Source: an uncultured Collinsella sp. | Lineage (GTDB): Bacteria > Actinomycetota > Coriobacteriia > Coriobacteriales > Coriobacteriaceae | NCBI GenBank assembly: GCA_902470765.1 | Contig: CABRHW010000006.1 | Coordinates: forward strand, 1-64,000 | Direction: 5' to 3' | Length of the DNA: 64,000 nt | Program-made: the position numbers and the translations under genes | Shown here: one piece after another, positions 37,601 through 45,066 of the stretch | Layout: each line of letters opens with the position of its first letter | Position numbering within the stretch: position 1 is the first letter of the stretch | Notes under the pieces: model-generated | Database searches by the model: none | The model's input: only the letters and a program-made list of their open reading frames with translations | What the model was told of the DNA's origin: nothing

Positions 37601-38100
37601 TGGAGCTCGTGCACGGTGCGCTCGACGGCGGGCACCACATTCTGCTGTTCAGCCAGTTTACGGGCATGCTCGATATCATTGGCAAGCGCCTGGCCAAGGA
37701 GGACATCGGCTTTCTTAAGCTCACGGGAGCTTCGTCCAAGGAGAGCCGCGCCAAGATGGTCGCGCAGTTCCAGGCGGGCGAGGTGCCGGTGTTTCTGATC
37801 TCGCTCAAGGCGGGCGGCGTGGGCCTCAACCTGACGGCGGCCGATGTGGTCATTCACTACGACCCGTGGTGGAACGTGGCCGCGCAGGACCAGGCGACCG
37901 ACCGCGCGCACCGTATTGGCCAGCAACATACCGTGACCGTGTACAAGCTCATCGCCAAGGACACGATCGAGGAGCGCATCATGCAGATGCAGGAGTCCAA
38001 GCGCGACCTGGTCAACAGCGTGCTCGGCGGCGACGGCATCTCCTCGGCGCTGTTTACCCGCGAGGATGTTCTGGCGCTGCTCGGCGGCGACGGGCACTAA
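34636..38100 (+). CDS. SWIM zinc-finger SNF2 family helicase
   Basis: A 1154-residue SWI2/SNF2 ATPase of the RapA/HepA-related bacterial class. The SWIM zinc site DCDCPAAYRYPGMCKH is at about residue 78. A long middle region (SNF2_N-associated bacterial domain) lies at about 150-680. The motor has DDMGLGKTLQMI (about 716), DEAQYIKNP (about 815), LTGTPIENRLSELWS, LFSQFTGMLDII, LISLKAGGVGLNLTAAD and DRAHRIGQ. Such proteins move along DNA or displace bound proteins; some help recover stalled RNA polymerase, and the exact role is not known here. TTGGAGGAAGTG precedes ATG 34636. Confidence 0.9.
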   Translation: MAQGTFVQALRKEAALSGTFMKGRSLMLNGAVLSIEDSGSRFSKNVTVEGAVRGSRGDLYKTHVALDMDEHEVIDYDCDCPAAYRYPGMCKHAIATALAYLDASGIEPVEGLRIPVRTFTAAPKQAVRPASAAPAVNPNFPFPAPVPTSPSLMAALSDLSDARMDELAGMRRKLAGAVDPDAPKAALEPSLVPYYNPLFADRFSWALEFRIRCGSVSYVVKDIDGMADAYVRGGTFSYGKKLTFVHTPEAFDEVSVRLLDLVVATVVYLSDITSSRSASYDFARSGFVAERQLPLSEHDIVYMLDLLRGRTISFEPAWSRGTTTHRSYEVAVELSPVGEDEVSAKQPPLLAAKIAPAAGGSYDLRLPADMYCFASGDVAYLVDTHRARRADAMFAQHAAPFLSRLLPCRTPVHIAAEQVGEFCRMALPVLREYTDLTAPAVLDTVAPEPSFAMAIGVDDGLVTCKITVAYGDWSADLFSLGAPGSPFEEQHPGVPPRDEIAEFRVMDTAALYFDFYEGGLAFEERDDESLFHLLTEGLSALSELGEVMLSDRLRQISVRPAPKLSVRATVKSNLLDVELGASGLSAADLAIYLDSYKRHQTFARLTSGDIVRLDEGARAAFGLAEDLGVDAVDLLDGVSLPASSTLFVDSMLARTPSLEADRDAAFRRTVERLDTLGKMDFTVPVSLKATLRGYQVDGYQWLGSLEHLGLGGILADDMGLGKTLQMIAHILARVEAGDAKPTLVVCPASLVYNWTAELERFAPSLDVCAIVGSKAQRRVQIAGADEHNVVVTSYDLMRRDIDEYAEQDFARVVLDEAQYIKNPLTQVARAAKRLPAGVRFALTGTPIENRLSELWSIFDFLMPGLLGTRESFAKRFESPVEHAEGDSAARLQALVSPFVLRRVKEDVVADLPEKIEDTVMAQLTGEQRKLYLANQDRIAQQVQHHEVSEFKKDKLKVLAELTKLRQICCDPHLHYEDYKAGSAKLDACMELVHGALDGGHHILLFSQFTGMLDIIGKRLAKEDIGFLKLTGASSKESRAKMVAQFQAGEVPVFLISLKAGGVGLNLTAADVVIHYDPWWNVAAQDQATDRAHRIGQQHTVTVYKLIAKDTIEERIMQMQESKRDLVNSVLGGDGISSALFTREDVLALLGGDGH

Positions 38101-38249
38101 CCCGCTCGGGTGGGGCCGCCAGGGCGGATAGCGCACGTTGCCCCATCGTCCCCGCTCGTTATGTGTTCATTTGCGATGTCGTGGATGGTTCGCTTGCCTT
38201 TGGGCATAAGAACCTCAAGAACATCGGCACATCAGCAAAGGAGAACATC

Positions 38250-38612
38250 ATGGCGAAATTCTTTAAGGACCCCGACGGCAAGCTCATTGCCGCCCTTGGC
38301 AACGACGTTGCAACCCCTGCCGGCTGCACGGAGCTGACCGCGAACACCGAGGACGCGGCGCACGAAAAGCACGTGCCGGTCGTTGAGAGCGAGCGCGACG
38401 GTCACGTGATCCGTGCGCGCGTGGGCTCGGTCGAGCATCCTATGGTGCCCGAGCACTACATCGAGTGGATCGCCCTTGAGGCCGAGGGTCGTCTGGAGGT
38501 CCATTACCTCCAGCCCGGCATGAAGCCCGCGACGTTTTTTGCCGGCGGTTCCAAGACCGGTACCGTCTATGCCTATTGCAACCTGCACGGGCTGTGGTCC
38601 GCGACGTTCTAG
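38250..38612 (+). CDS. Superoxide reductase (neelaredoxin/desulfoferrodoxin family)
   Basis: A 120-residue iron protein that reduces superoxide to peroxide without making oxygen. The centre II ligands are visible: His in EKHVPVV (with the preceding Glu), HPMVPEHYIEWI, and the final CNLHGLWSATF (Cys and His). The N-terminal desulforedoxin cysteines of the two-iron form are missing, so it is the one-iron type. AAAGGAG lies 6 bases before ATG 38250. It stands alone, 149 bases after the SNF2 gene. It fits an anaerobe exposed to traces of oxygen. Confidence 0.9.
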   Translation: MAKFFKDPDGKLIAALGNDVATPAGCTELTANTEDAAHEKHVPVVESERDGHVIRARVGSVEHPMVPEHYIEWIALEAEGRLEVHYLQPGMKPATFFAGGSKTGTVYAYCNLHGLWSATF

Positions 38613-38729
38613 GAGCGCGCCCCCGCTCGGGGTATCATAGCTAGCATATGCACATGCGAGCGCCGATTGCGTCATGCGGCCGGCGCTTTTACTACGACAA
38701 CGATGGTTTACGACGGAAAGGGCTGAGCC

Positions 38730-40715
38730 ATGAAGCTCGCACTTGCACAGATCGATATGCGCCTAGGTGATATTGAGGGTATCTGCGGTCGCATCGAGGA
38801 CCAGGCGCGCCTGGCCCACGAGCGCGGTGTGCGCGTGCTGTGCGTGCCGGCTCCGCTCTTTATGGGGACCCTGCCCGGCGGCCTGGTGGGTGCTGCGGAC
38901 TTTGAGCACGACATGCTTGCCGGCTTGACCGGCGTCGCCGAGCGTATCCAAGAACTCGATATGATTTGCATCGTGCCCGCGGCGGTTTCGTTTGAGGGCC
39001 AGCCCCTGCTCGATTATATGATGCTCAAGGACGGTCGCGTGGTGCCGGCCCGTTCGAGCATTGCCCTGCAGCGCGGTGGGAACGGCGATGCCCGTTGGGC
39101 ACCGCCGGTGTTTGACGTGGACGGCGTGCGCATCGCGGTGATTTTTGACTTGGACCGCGAGCTCGAGATGCTGCCGACCGGTGTTGACCTCATTGCGTAT
39201 TTCCAATTCAACGCGTTTGATATGACCGACCGCGAGACCGCCGCGATCGCCGCCGTGCGCAGCGGAGCCTACCGCAAGATCGCATCTAAGCGCAGCGTGT
39301 GGTTTGCCTGCATGGCGCCGGTCGGTGCGTACGACGAGTCGGTGTATACCGGCGGCTCGTTTGTACTCGACGACTGCGGCCGCGTGGTGGCCCAGGCGCC
39401 GTGTTTTGAGGAGAGCCTGCTGGTTCAGGAGATTCAGCGCGGCGTGATGCTCGATGCCTTGGAGGACCACGAGCTGCCCGATTTTCGTTCCGAGGAGTGG
39501 TTGTGGCAGGCGCTGGTGCTCGCCGTTCGCGATAACGCCCGCGCCCGCGGTACGTCGCGCGCCGTGGTGGCGCTCGAGGGCGACCTGCCGTCGTCCCTGC
39601 TGGCGGCGCTTGCCGTCGACGCCCTAGGTCCGCGCAATGTGGTCGGCCTGGTGTTGGGACGCAACCGCATCTTTACGCCGGCGCAGGAGGAGGCCGAGGC
39701 TGCTCGCTGTGCCGCCGTTCGCGCCATTGCCGAGCGCCTGCATATTCGCACGGTTGAGCGCGATGCGCCGGATGCCGCGCGTGTGCTCGACCGCGATGTG
39801 TCGGCGGGCGACGCCGAGCGCCTGCGCTCTCGCACGCTGGGCCTCATGCTGGAGGATACGGCGCTCGAGCTGGGTGCGATGGCGTTGAGCCCGCTGTCCA
39901 AAACTGAGTACGCGCTGGCGGCGCCCGCGCTTTGCGGTGGCTACCAGGGCGATTATGCGCCCTTTGGCGACGTATACCTGTCGACGCTCGAGTTTGTGGC
40001 GCGCGTACGCAACCGTACGTCTGCCGTGGTGCCGCAGGAGCTCGTGACGCTCAACGCGGTGGAGGATTGCATGGAGCGCGTGCTGGCGCAAGCGCTCTCG
40101 ACGCTCGACGGTCCGGTCGACATGCTCGACCGCGCGGCGCAGCTGCTCGGCGGGCTTGAGCCGGGCGAGGTCGATGGCACGCTCGAGGCGCACGTGGACC
40201 GCAATCGATCTTTCGACGACATTCCGATGGCTGCCGGCAAGCCCGAGGCTTGCTCGCTGCTGCTGATGCTCGTGCGCCAGGGAGAGGCGGCTCGCCGCCA
40301 GCTGCCGACGGCGCCGATCGTCTCGGCCCGTTCGTTTGTCGAGCGCGCTTGGCCGTATATGCTCGCGTGGTCCGATCTTGGCCTGAGCGGTAAAGAGCGC
40401 ATGACGGTCGATGCGCTGGCGCGCGCCGAGGTGAACCGTTTTGCCGACGAGGACACAAGCGAGCGCATGCGTGGCGAGATGATGGGCATATTGGGTGACC
40501 TGTTGGGTATTTCGCCCGAGCAGATGGAGGAGCTGCGCTCCGAGGATGGCCAGCGTCGCCTGCATGAGGGTATGAAGAAGTTTGAGGGCGAGGTCCAGGA
40601 CGCCATCGATAAGATGATGGGCGGTCAGGGCGGACCGCAGGGCGGGCCCCAGGGCACGCCGATGCCGCAACCGCCGGTGGATCCCCGACAGTTCCCATTC
40701 TTCAGCCAAAACTAA
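38730..40715 (+). CDS. NAD synthetase-like (NadE-like) protein, probably catalytically degenerate
   Basis: A 661-residue protein with the two-domain plan of glutamine-dependent NAD synthetase. The nitrilase-like N-domain (1-260) starts MKLALAQIDMRLGDI, but the triad is missing: CVPAPLF (38-44) has no Glu where FPE is expected, ARSSIAL (107-113) lacks the Lys, and VIFDLDRE (137-144) has Phe139 where the catalytic Cys should be. The synthetase domain aligns by SKTEYALAAPALCGGYQGDY and FGDVYLSTLEFVA, but the SGGxDS P-loop reads ALEGDLPSSL (281-290). The Gly/Pro/Gln-rich tail is low complexity. It could be a pseudoenzyme, a regulator or a decaying gene; the frame is intact. Shine-Dalgarno: GGAAAGG. 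Confidence 0.65.
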   Translation: MKLALAQIDMRLGDIEGICGRIEDQARLAHERGVRVLCVPAPLFMGTLPGGLVGAADFEHDMLAGLTGVAERIQELDMICIVPAAVSFEGQPLLDYMMLKDGRVVPARSSIALQRGGNGDARWAPPVFDVDGVRIAVIFDLDRELEMLPTGVDLIAYFQFNAFDMTDRETAAIAAVRSGAYRKIASKRSVWFACMAPVGAYDESVYTGGSFVLDDCGRVVAQAPCFEESLLVQEIQRGVMLDALEDHELPDFRSEEWLWQALVLAVRDNARARGTSRAVVALEGDLPSSLLAALAVDALGPRNVVGLVLGRNRIFTPAQEEAEAARCAAVRAIAERLHIRTVERDAPDAARVLDRDVSAGDAERLRSRTLGLMLEDTALELGAMALSPLSKTEYALAAPALCGGYQGDYAPFGDVYLSTLEFVARVRNRTSAVVPQELVTLNAVEDCMERVLAQALSTLDGPVDMLDRAAQLLGGLEPGEVDGTLEAHVDRNRSFDDIPMAAGKPEACSLLLMLVRQGEAARRQLPTAPIVSARSFVERAWPYMLAWSDLGLSGKERMTVDALARAEVNRFADEDTSERMRGEMMGILGDLLGISPEQMEELRSEDGQRRLHEGMKKFEGEVQDAIDKMMGGQGGPQGGPQGTPMPQPPVDPRQFPFFSQN

Positions 40716-40774
40716 CTATGGGACGGGATTCGCTCCCAACCCCGATACTTCAACTAAGCATCTTGGCCCCGTTG

Positions 40775-40783
40775 TGTTATTCT
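40775..40783 (+). promoter_or_regulatory. Candidate extended -10 promoter of ruvCAB
   Basis: TGTTATTCT fits an extended -10, 70 bases before the ruvC start. No clear -35 box is visible. Confidence 0.35.
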
Positions 40784-40852
40784 AGAACAGACGTTCGTGA
40801 ATAGTGCGCGGGGCCTTGCCTTGCGATGTGCTTGTGGCGAGGGGAGGCTGGC

Positions 40853-41374
40853 TTGGTTATCTTGGGTATCGACCCTGGTTTGGCCCATACGGGTTGGGGG
40901 ATTATCGAGGAGCGGCGCGGCGAGGTTCGCTGCCGTGCCTACGGTTGTATCGAGACCAGCGCGGGCAGTCCGCTCGCGGTGCGTCTGTCGCATATCGCCC
41001 GCGACCTCAAGGGCGTCGTCGAACGCTACCGTCCCGATACCGCGGCTATCGAGAGCATCTACTTTGGCGCTAATGTCCGCTCGGCCATCCCCACGGCGCA
41101 TGCCCGTGGTGCCGCGCTCGTGGCGCTTTCGGAGTGCGCGCTCGAGATTGGCGAGTACACGCCTATGCAGATTAAGCAGGCTGTGGTGGGCACCGGTGCC
41201 GCAGATAAGCGGCAGGTCGCCTACATGGTTCGTACGCTCACACAGCTCGATCACGACCCGCATCCCGACCATGCAGCCGATGCCCTAGCCTGCGCCATCT
41301 GCCACGTAAACCTCAGCCGCACCCGTGCCCTCACCGGTGGCGAGTTCTATCAACAGAGAGGAACCGGATACTGA
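40853..41374 (+). CDS. ruvC: Holliday junction resolvase RuvC
   Basis: A 173-residue endonuclease that cuts four-way junctions. Active-site acids are in ILGIDPGLAHTGWG (first Asp), AAIESIYFG (Glu) and HPDHAADALACA (last Asp pair). The start is TTG 40853, supported by GGGGAGG directly upstream and by the normal RuvC N-terminus MVILGIDPG; the ATG at 40826 would add nine unrelated residues. It overlaps ruvA by one base (TGATG), giving a ruvC-ruvA-ruvB operon. Confidence 0.92.
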   Translation: MVILGIDPGLAHTGWGIIEERRGEVRCRAYGCIETSAGSPLAVRLSHIARDLKGVVERYRPDTAAIESIYFGANVRSAIPTAHARGAALVALSECALEIGEYTPMQIKQAVVGTGAADKRQVAYMVRTLTQLDHDPHPDHAADALACAICHVNLSRTRALTGGEFYQQRGTGY

Positions 41375-41994
41375 TGATTTCCCAGCTCCATGGAACGCTT
41401 GTCGAGGCCACGATGAGCTCGGCCGTTGTCGATGTGTCGGGCGTGGGCTTTGAGCTCGGCATCTCGGGCAGCACCGCGGCCACGTTGCCGACGCCCGGCG
41501 GCGAGGTTCGCCTCTACACGCGCATGCAGGTGCGCGAGGACGCCATGACGCTCTTTGGTTTTGCCTCCAAGGACGAGCGCACGATGTTCGATCGGCTCGT
41601 GTCCGTCTCGGGCGTCGGTCCGCGCTTGGCGCTCGCCGTGCTCTCCACCTATACCGTGGGACAGCTGTATTCCCTGATAATGGCCGAGGATGACAAGGGC
41701 ATGGCCAAGGTGCCCGGTGTGGGCAAAAAGACAGCGCAGCGCCTCATCTTGGAGCTCAAGAGCACCTTTGCCAAGGACAAGGGCTTTGTGCCGGTCGACG
41801 TGATTCCCGGCCAGGTTGCGATGCCGGTTCCCTCCGCCGCTCCCTCGGCGATCGATGACGCCCGTGCGGCGCTCCTTTCCATGGGCTTTAGCCCGCAGGA
41901 GACCGATGTTGCCCTGAGCGGGTATGATGGGCAGGATATGCGTGTCGAGGATCTGCTCGGCGCGGCGCTTAAGCGACTCGGAATGGATGCGTGA
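41374..41994 (+). CDS. ruvA: Holliday junction DNA helicase subunit RuvA
   Basis: A 206-residue tetrameric junction-binding protein. It starts MISQLHGTLVEA, typical of RuvA's OB fold. Two helix-hairpin-helix motifs are visible (LVSVSGVGPRLALAVLS and KVPGVGKKTAQRLILEL), and a C-terminal RuvB-binding helix bundle follows a linker (LLSMGFSPQETDVAL). The start overlaps the ruvC stop; translational coupling is likely. Confidence 0.94.
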   Translation: MISQLHGTLVEATMSSAVVDVSGVGFELGISGSTAATLPTPGGEVRLYTRMQVREDAMTLFGFASKDERTMFDRLVSVSGVGPRLALAVLSTYTVGQLYSLIMAEDDKGMAKVPGVGKKTAQRLILELKSTFAKDKGFVPVDVIPGQVAMPVPSAAPSAIDDARAALLSMGFSPQETDVALSGYDGQDMRVEDLLGAALKRLGMDA

Positions 41995-43061
41995 TGTGGG
42001 AAGCCGATGACTCTCAGGACCTGTGGGCGACGCCCGGCAACTCGCCGGCGGCATCCATGGCGCATGGCGAGCGCATGGTGGGCTCGGAGCTGACGCCCGA
42101 GGACCTTGATGTCGACCGTACCCTGCGCCCCCAGCGCCTGGATGACTACTGCGGCCAGGAGCATATCAAGCAGAGCCTGCGCGTGCTGATCGAGGCCGCG
42201 CAGAGCCGCGGCGAGACGCTCGACCACGTGATCTTCTCGGGCCCTCCGGGTCTGGGCAAGACCACGCTGGCTACGGTTATCGCCAACGAGCTGGGCGCTC
42301 AGATCAAGACGACGAGCGGTCCGGCCATCGCGCGCACCGGCGACCTGGCGGCCATCCTGACTAACCTGCAGCCGGGTGATGTGCTGTTTATCGACGAGAT
42401 CCACCGCCTCAACCGCTCGGTCGAGGAGGTCCTGTATCCTGCGATGGAGGACTTTGCCCTCGATATTGTGATCGGCAAGGGTCCGGCTGCACGCTCGATT
42501 CGCCTGGATATCCCCAAGTTCACGCTGGTGGCGGCAACGACTCGCTCGGGCATGTTGACCGGCCCGCTACGCGACCGTTTTGGCATTTCGTATCGTCTGG
42601 ATTACTACACCGTCGAGGAACTCGCCCAGATTGTGACACGCTCGGCGACCATCCTGGGCGTGACGATTGACCATCCCAGCGCGCTCGAGATCGGCTCGCG
42701 TTCGCGCGGCACGCCGCGTCTTGCCAACCGTCTGCTCAAGCGCGTGCGCGACTATGCGCAGGTGCGCGGCAACGGTCCCATCGAGCTCGATATCTGCCGT
42801 CAGGCACTCGAGTTCTTTGAGATCGATGAGCTCGGCTTGGACTGGATGGATATTCGCATTTTGGAGACGCTTGCCAAGACGTTCTCCGGACGTGCCGTCG
42901 GCCTGACGACGCTTGCCAGTGCGGTGGGCGAGGACCCGGGTACGCTCGAGGATGTCTACGAGCCCTATCTGCTGCAGTGTGGGTTGATGATTCGCACGCC
43001 GCAGGGTCGCCAGGCAACCCTGCGCACATTCGAGCATTTGGGTATCGAGCCGACCCTGTAG
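41994..43061 (+). CDS. ruvB: Holliday junction branch migration ATPase RuvB
   Basis: A 355-residue hexameric AAA+ motor. The N-terminus contains LRPQRLDDYCGQEHIKQSL. Walker A is FSGPPGLGKTTLA, Walker B VLFIDEIHRLNR, sensor 1 LVAATTRSGMLTGPLRDRFG, and the C-terminal winged helix has TLEDVYEPYLLQCGLMIRTP. The start may be ATG 41994 (one-base overlap with ruvA) or GTG 41991 (four-base overlap). Confidence 0.95.
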   Translation: MWEADDSQDLWATPGNSPAASMAHGERMVGSELTPEDLDVDRTLRPQRLDDYCGQEHIKQSLRVLIEAAQSRGETLDHVIFSGPPGLGKTTLATVIANELGAQIKTTSGPAIARTGDLAAILTNLQPGDVLFIDEIHRLNRSVEEVLYPAMEDFALDIVIGKGPAARSIRLDIPKFTLVAATTRSGMLTGPLRDRFGISYRLDYYTVEELAQIVTRSATILGVTIDHPSALEIGSRSRGTPRLANRLLKRVRDYAQVRGNGPIELDICRQALEFFEIDELGLDWMDIRILETLAKTFSGRAVGLTTLASAVGEDPGTLEDVYEPYLLQCGLMIRTPQGRQATLRTFEHLGIEPTL

Positions 43062-43117
43062 GAATGGGCTTGTTTTAGCGCATCTGTAGGCTATCGCTGG
43101 GCATCGGGTAAACATAT

Positions 43118-43143
43118 CGCCGTTCGTCGGTTACGGGCGTTTT
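43118..43143 (+). terminator. Weak terminator after ruvB
   Basis: CGCCGT (43118-43123) pairs with ACGGGCG (43133-43139) with one bulge, followed by TTTT. Confidence 0.4.
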
Positions 43144-43158
43144 ACTATTGCGCGCGCG

Positions 43159-43167
43159 TGCTATGCT
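43159..43167 (+). promoter_or_regulatory. Candidate extended -10 promoter of fhs
   Basis: TGCTATGCT fits an extended -10, 40 bases before the fhs start. Confidence 0.4.
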
Positions 43168-43207
43168 GGATTGGTCTTTTTCTCATCCGGTAACGAAAGG
43201 ACCGCCC

Positions 43208-44875
43208 ATGCCTACTGACATCGAAATCGCACGTTCTGTTACGCCGCTGCCTATTACCGAGGTGGCCAAGAACGCCGGCGTCGACGTTAAGCATCTGATT
43301 CCGTACGGCTTTGACAAGGCAAAGGTCGACTATTCCCTGCTCAACGAGCCAACTGATCACCAGGCCAAGCTTGTCCTCGTGACCGCTATCAATCCCACGC
43401 CCGCAGGCGAGGGCAAGACCACCACGACCATCGGCCTGGCCGACGGTCTGCGCCGTCGCGGCGTCAAGAGCGCCGTGGCCCTGCGCGAGCCTTCGCTCGG
43501 CCCCGTGTTTGGCGTGAAGGGCGGTGCCGCCGGTGGCGGTTGGGCCCAGGTTATCCCCATGGAGGATATCAACCTGCACTTTACCGGTGACTTCCATGCC
43601 ATCGGTGCCGCTAACAACCTGCTGGCAGCCATGCTCGACAACCATATTCAGCAGGGCAACCAGCTCGGCATCGACGTTAAGCGCATCACCTGGAAGCGCG
43701 TTGTCGACATGAACGACCGTCAGCTGCGTCATGTCATCGACGGCATTGGCGGCAAGGCCCAGGGAGTGCCGCGCGAGGACGGCTTCGACATCACTGTTGC
43801 CTCCGAGGTCATGGCAATCCTGTGCCTGTCCACGAGCATCAATGACCTCAAGGAGCGCCTGGGCGAGATTGTTGTCGGCTACAGCTATGCCGGCGAGCCC
43901 GTCCGCGCCCGTGACCTTAAGGCTCAGGGTGCCATGGCGGCCCTGCTCAAGGACGCGCTCAAACCCAACCTGGTTCAGACACTCGAGGGCACGCCTGCGT
44001 TTGTCCACGGCGGTCCCTTCGCCAATATTGCCCACGGCTGTAACTCCATCATGGCCACGCGTATGGCCATGCGTTTTGGCGATGTCGCCATTACCGAGGC
44101 CGGCTTTGGTGCCGACCTGGGTGCCGAGAAATTCCTCGACATCAAGTGCCGCATGACGGGCGTTCGCCCCAGCGCTGTCGTGATTGTCGCCACTGCCCGC
44201 GCGCTTAAGTACAACGGCGGTGTCGCCAAGGCCGACCTCAACGAGGAGAACCTCGAGGCCCTCAAGGCCGGCATGCCCAACCTGCTGCGCCACGTCGACA
44301 ACATTCAGAGCGTCTATGGTCTTCCCTGCGTGGTCGCCATCAACCGCTTCCCGACGGACACCGAGGCCGAGCTTGCGCTCATCGAGTCCGAGTGCCAGAA
44401 GCTCGGCGTCAACGTTAAGCTTTCCGAGGTCTGGGCCAAGGGCGGCGAGGGCGCGCTCGAGCTGGCCGATGAGGTCATGCGCCTGATTGAGCAGCCGAGC
44501 GAGCTCAAGTTTGCCTACGAGGACGGTGCCGATGTTGCCGATGCCCTCGAGGCCGTTGCCACTAAGGTTTACCGCGCCGACGGCGTCGACTTTACGCCGG
44601 CTGCCAAGCGTCAGCTCGCCGAGCTGCGCGAGAACGGCTTTGGCAACCTGCCGGTGTGCGTGGCCAAGACGCAGTACAGCTTTAGCGACAACGCCAAGGC
44701 GCTGGGCGCTCCCGAGGGCTTCCGCATCACCGTGCGCGAGCTCAAGGTTTCCGCCGGTGCCCACTTTGTGGTCGCGCTGACCGGCAGCGTTCTGACCATG
44801 CCTGGCCTGCCCAAGGTTCCCGCGGCCGAGAACATCGACGTCGACAACGACGGCAACATCACCGGCCTGTTCTAA
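43208..44875 (+). CDS. fhs: Formate-tetrahydrofolate ligase
   Basis: A 555-residue enzyme that makes 10-formyl-tetrahydrofolate from formate, ATP and tetrahydrofolate. The P-loop is NPTPAGEGKTTTTIGL (about residue 65). LREPSLGPVFGVKGGAAGGG, HFTGDFHAIGAANNLL and EAGFGADLGAEKFLDIKCR are the family's conserved stretches. Length is normal. It feeds one-carbon units to purine synthesis and may run in reverse to yield ATP and formate in fermenting anaerobes. GAAAGGA lies 6-7 bases before ATG 43208. It is a single gene between a weak and a strong terminator. Confidence 0.96.
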   Translation: MPTDIEIARSVTPLPITEVAKNAGVDVKHLIPYGFDKAKVDYSLLNEPTDHQAKLVLVTAINPTPAGEGKTTTTIGLADGLRRRGVKSAVALREPSLGPVFGVKGGAAGGGWAQVIPMEDINLHFTGDFHAIGAANNLLAAMLDNHIQQGNQLGIDVKRITWKRVVDMNDRQLRHVIDGIGGKAQGVPREDGFDITVASEVMAILCLSTSINDLKERLGEIVVGYSYAGEPVRARDLKAQGAMAALLKDALKPNLVQTLEGTPAFVHGGPFANIAHGCNSIMATRMAMRFGDVAITEAGFGADLGAEKFLDIKCRMTGVRPSAVVIVATARALKYNGGVAKADLNEENLEALKAGMPNLLRHVDNIQSVYGLPCVVAINRFPTDTEAELALIESECQKLGVNVKLSEVWAKGGEGALELADEVMRLIEQPSELKFAYEDGADVADALEAVATKVYRADGVDFTPAAKRQLAELRENGFGNLPVCVAKTQYSFSDNAKALGAPEGFRITVRELKVSAGAHFVVALTGSVLTMPGLPKVPAAENIDVDNDGNITGLF

Positions 44876-44900
44876 GCCTGCTACTCATAGCCGCTTGTCC

Positions 44901-44937
44901 GCCCCGCCGCGCCAACCAAGGCCCGGCGGGGCTTTTT
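44901..44937 (+). terminator. Rho-independent terminator of fhs
   Basis: Stem GCCCCGCCG (44901-44909) with CGGCGGGGC (44924-44932), then TTTTT. Confidence 0.85.
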
Positions 44938-44962
44938 CCTCCGTCCCCAAGGGATCATTTTT
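44934..44962. repeat. Copy of dispersed TTTTCCTCCG element
   Basis: TTTTCCTCCGTCCCC followed by AAGGGATCA matches the right arm of the 23673-23745 element closely. It directly abuts the fhs terminator T-tract. Confidence 0.5.
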
Positions 44963-45066
44963 TGCGGCGGTAATGTTGCGCAACAAGAATGGGGATTTCT
45001 CTCGTACGGTGTAGTTGGAAGAACTGCGCGGGCGCATTGCGGCTGCGGCGAGAGACGGGAGATGCG

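Noticed and set aside
38730..40715. Calling this gene nadE outright
   Set aside because: The order of domains fits, but the visible catalytic residues do not, so only a NadE-like call is supported.
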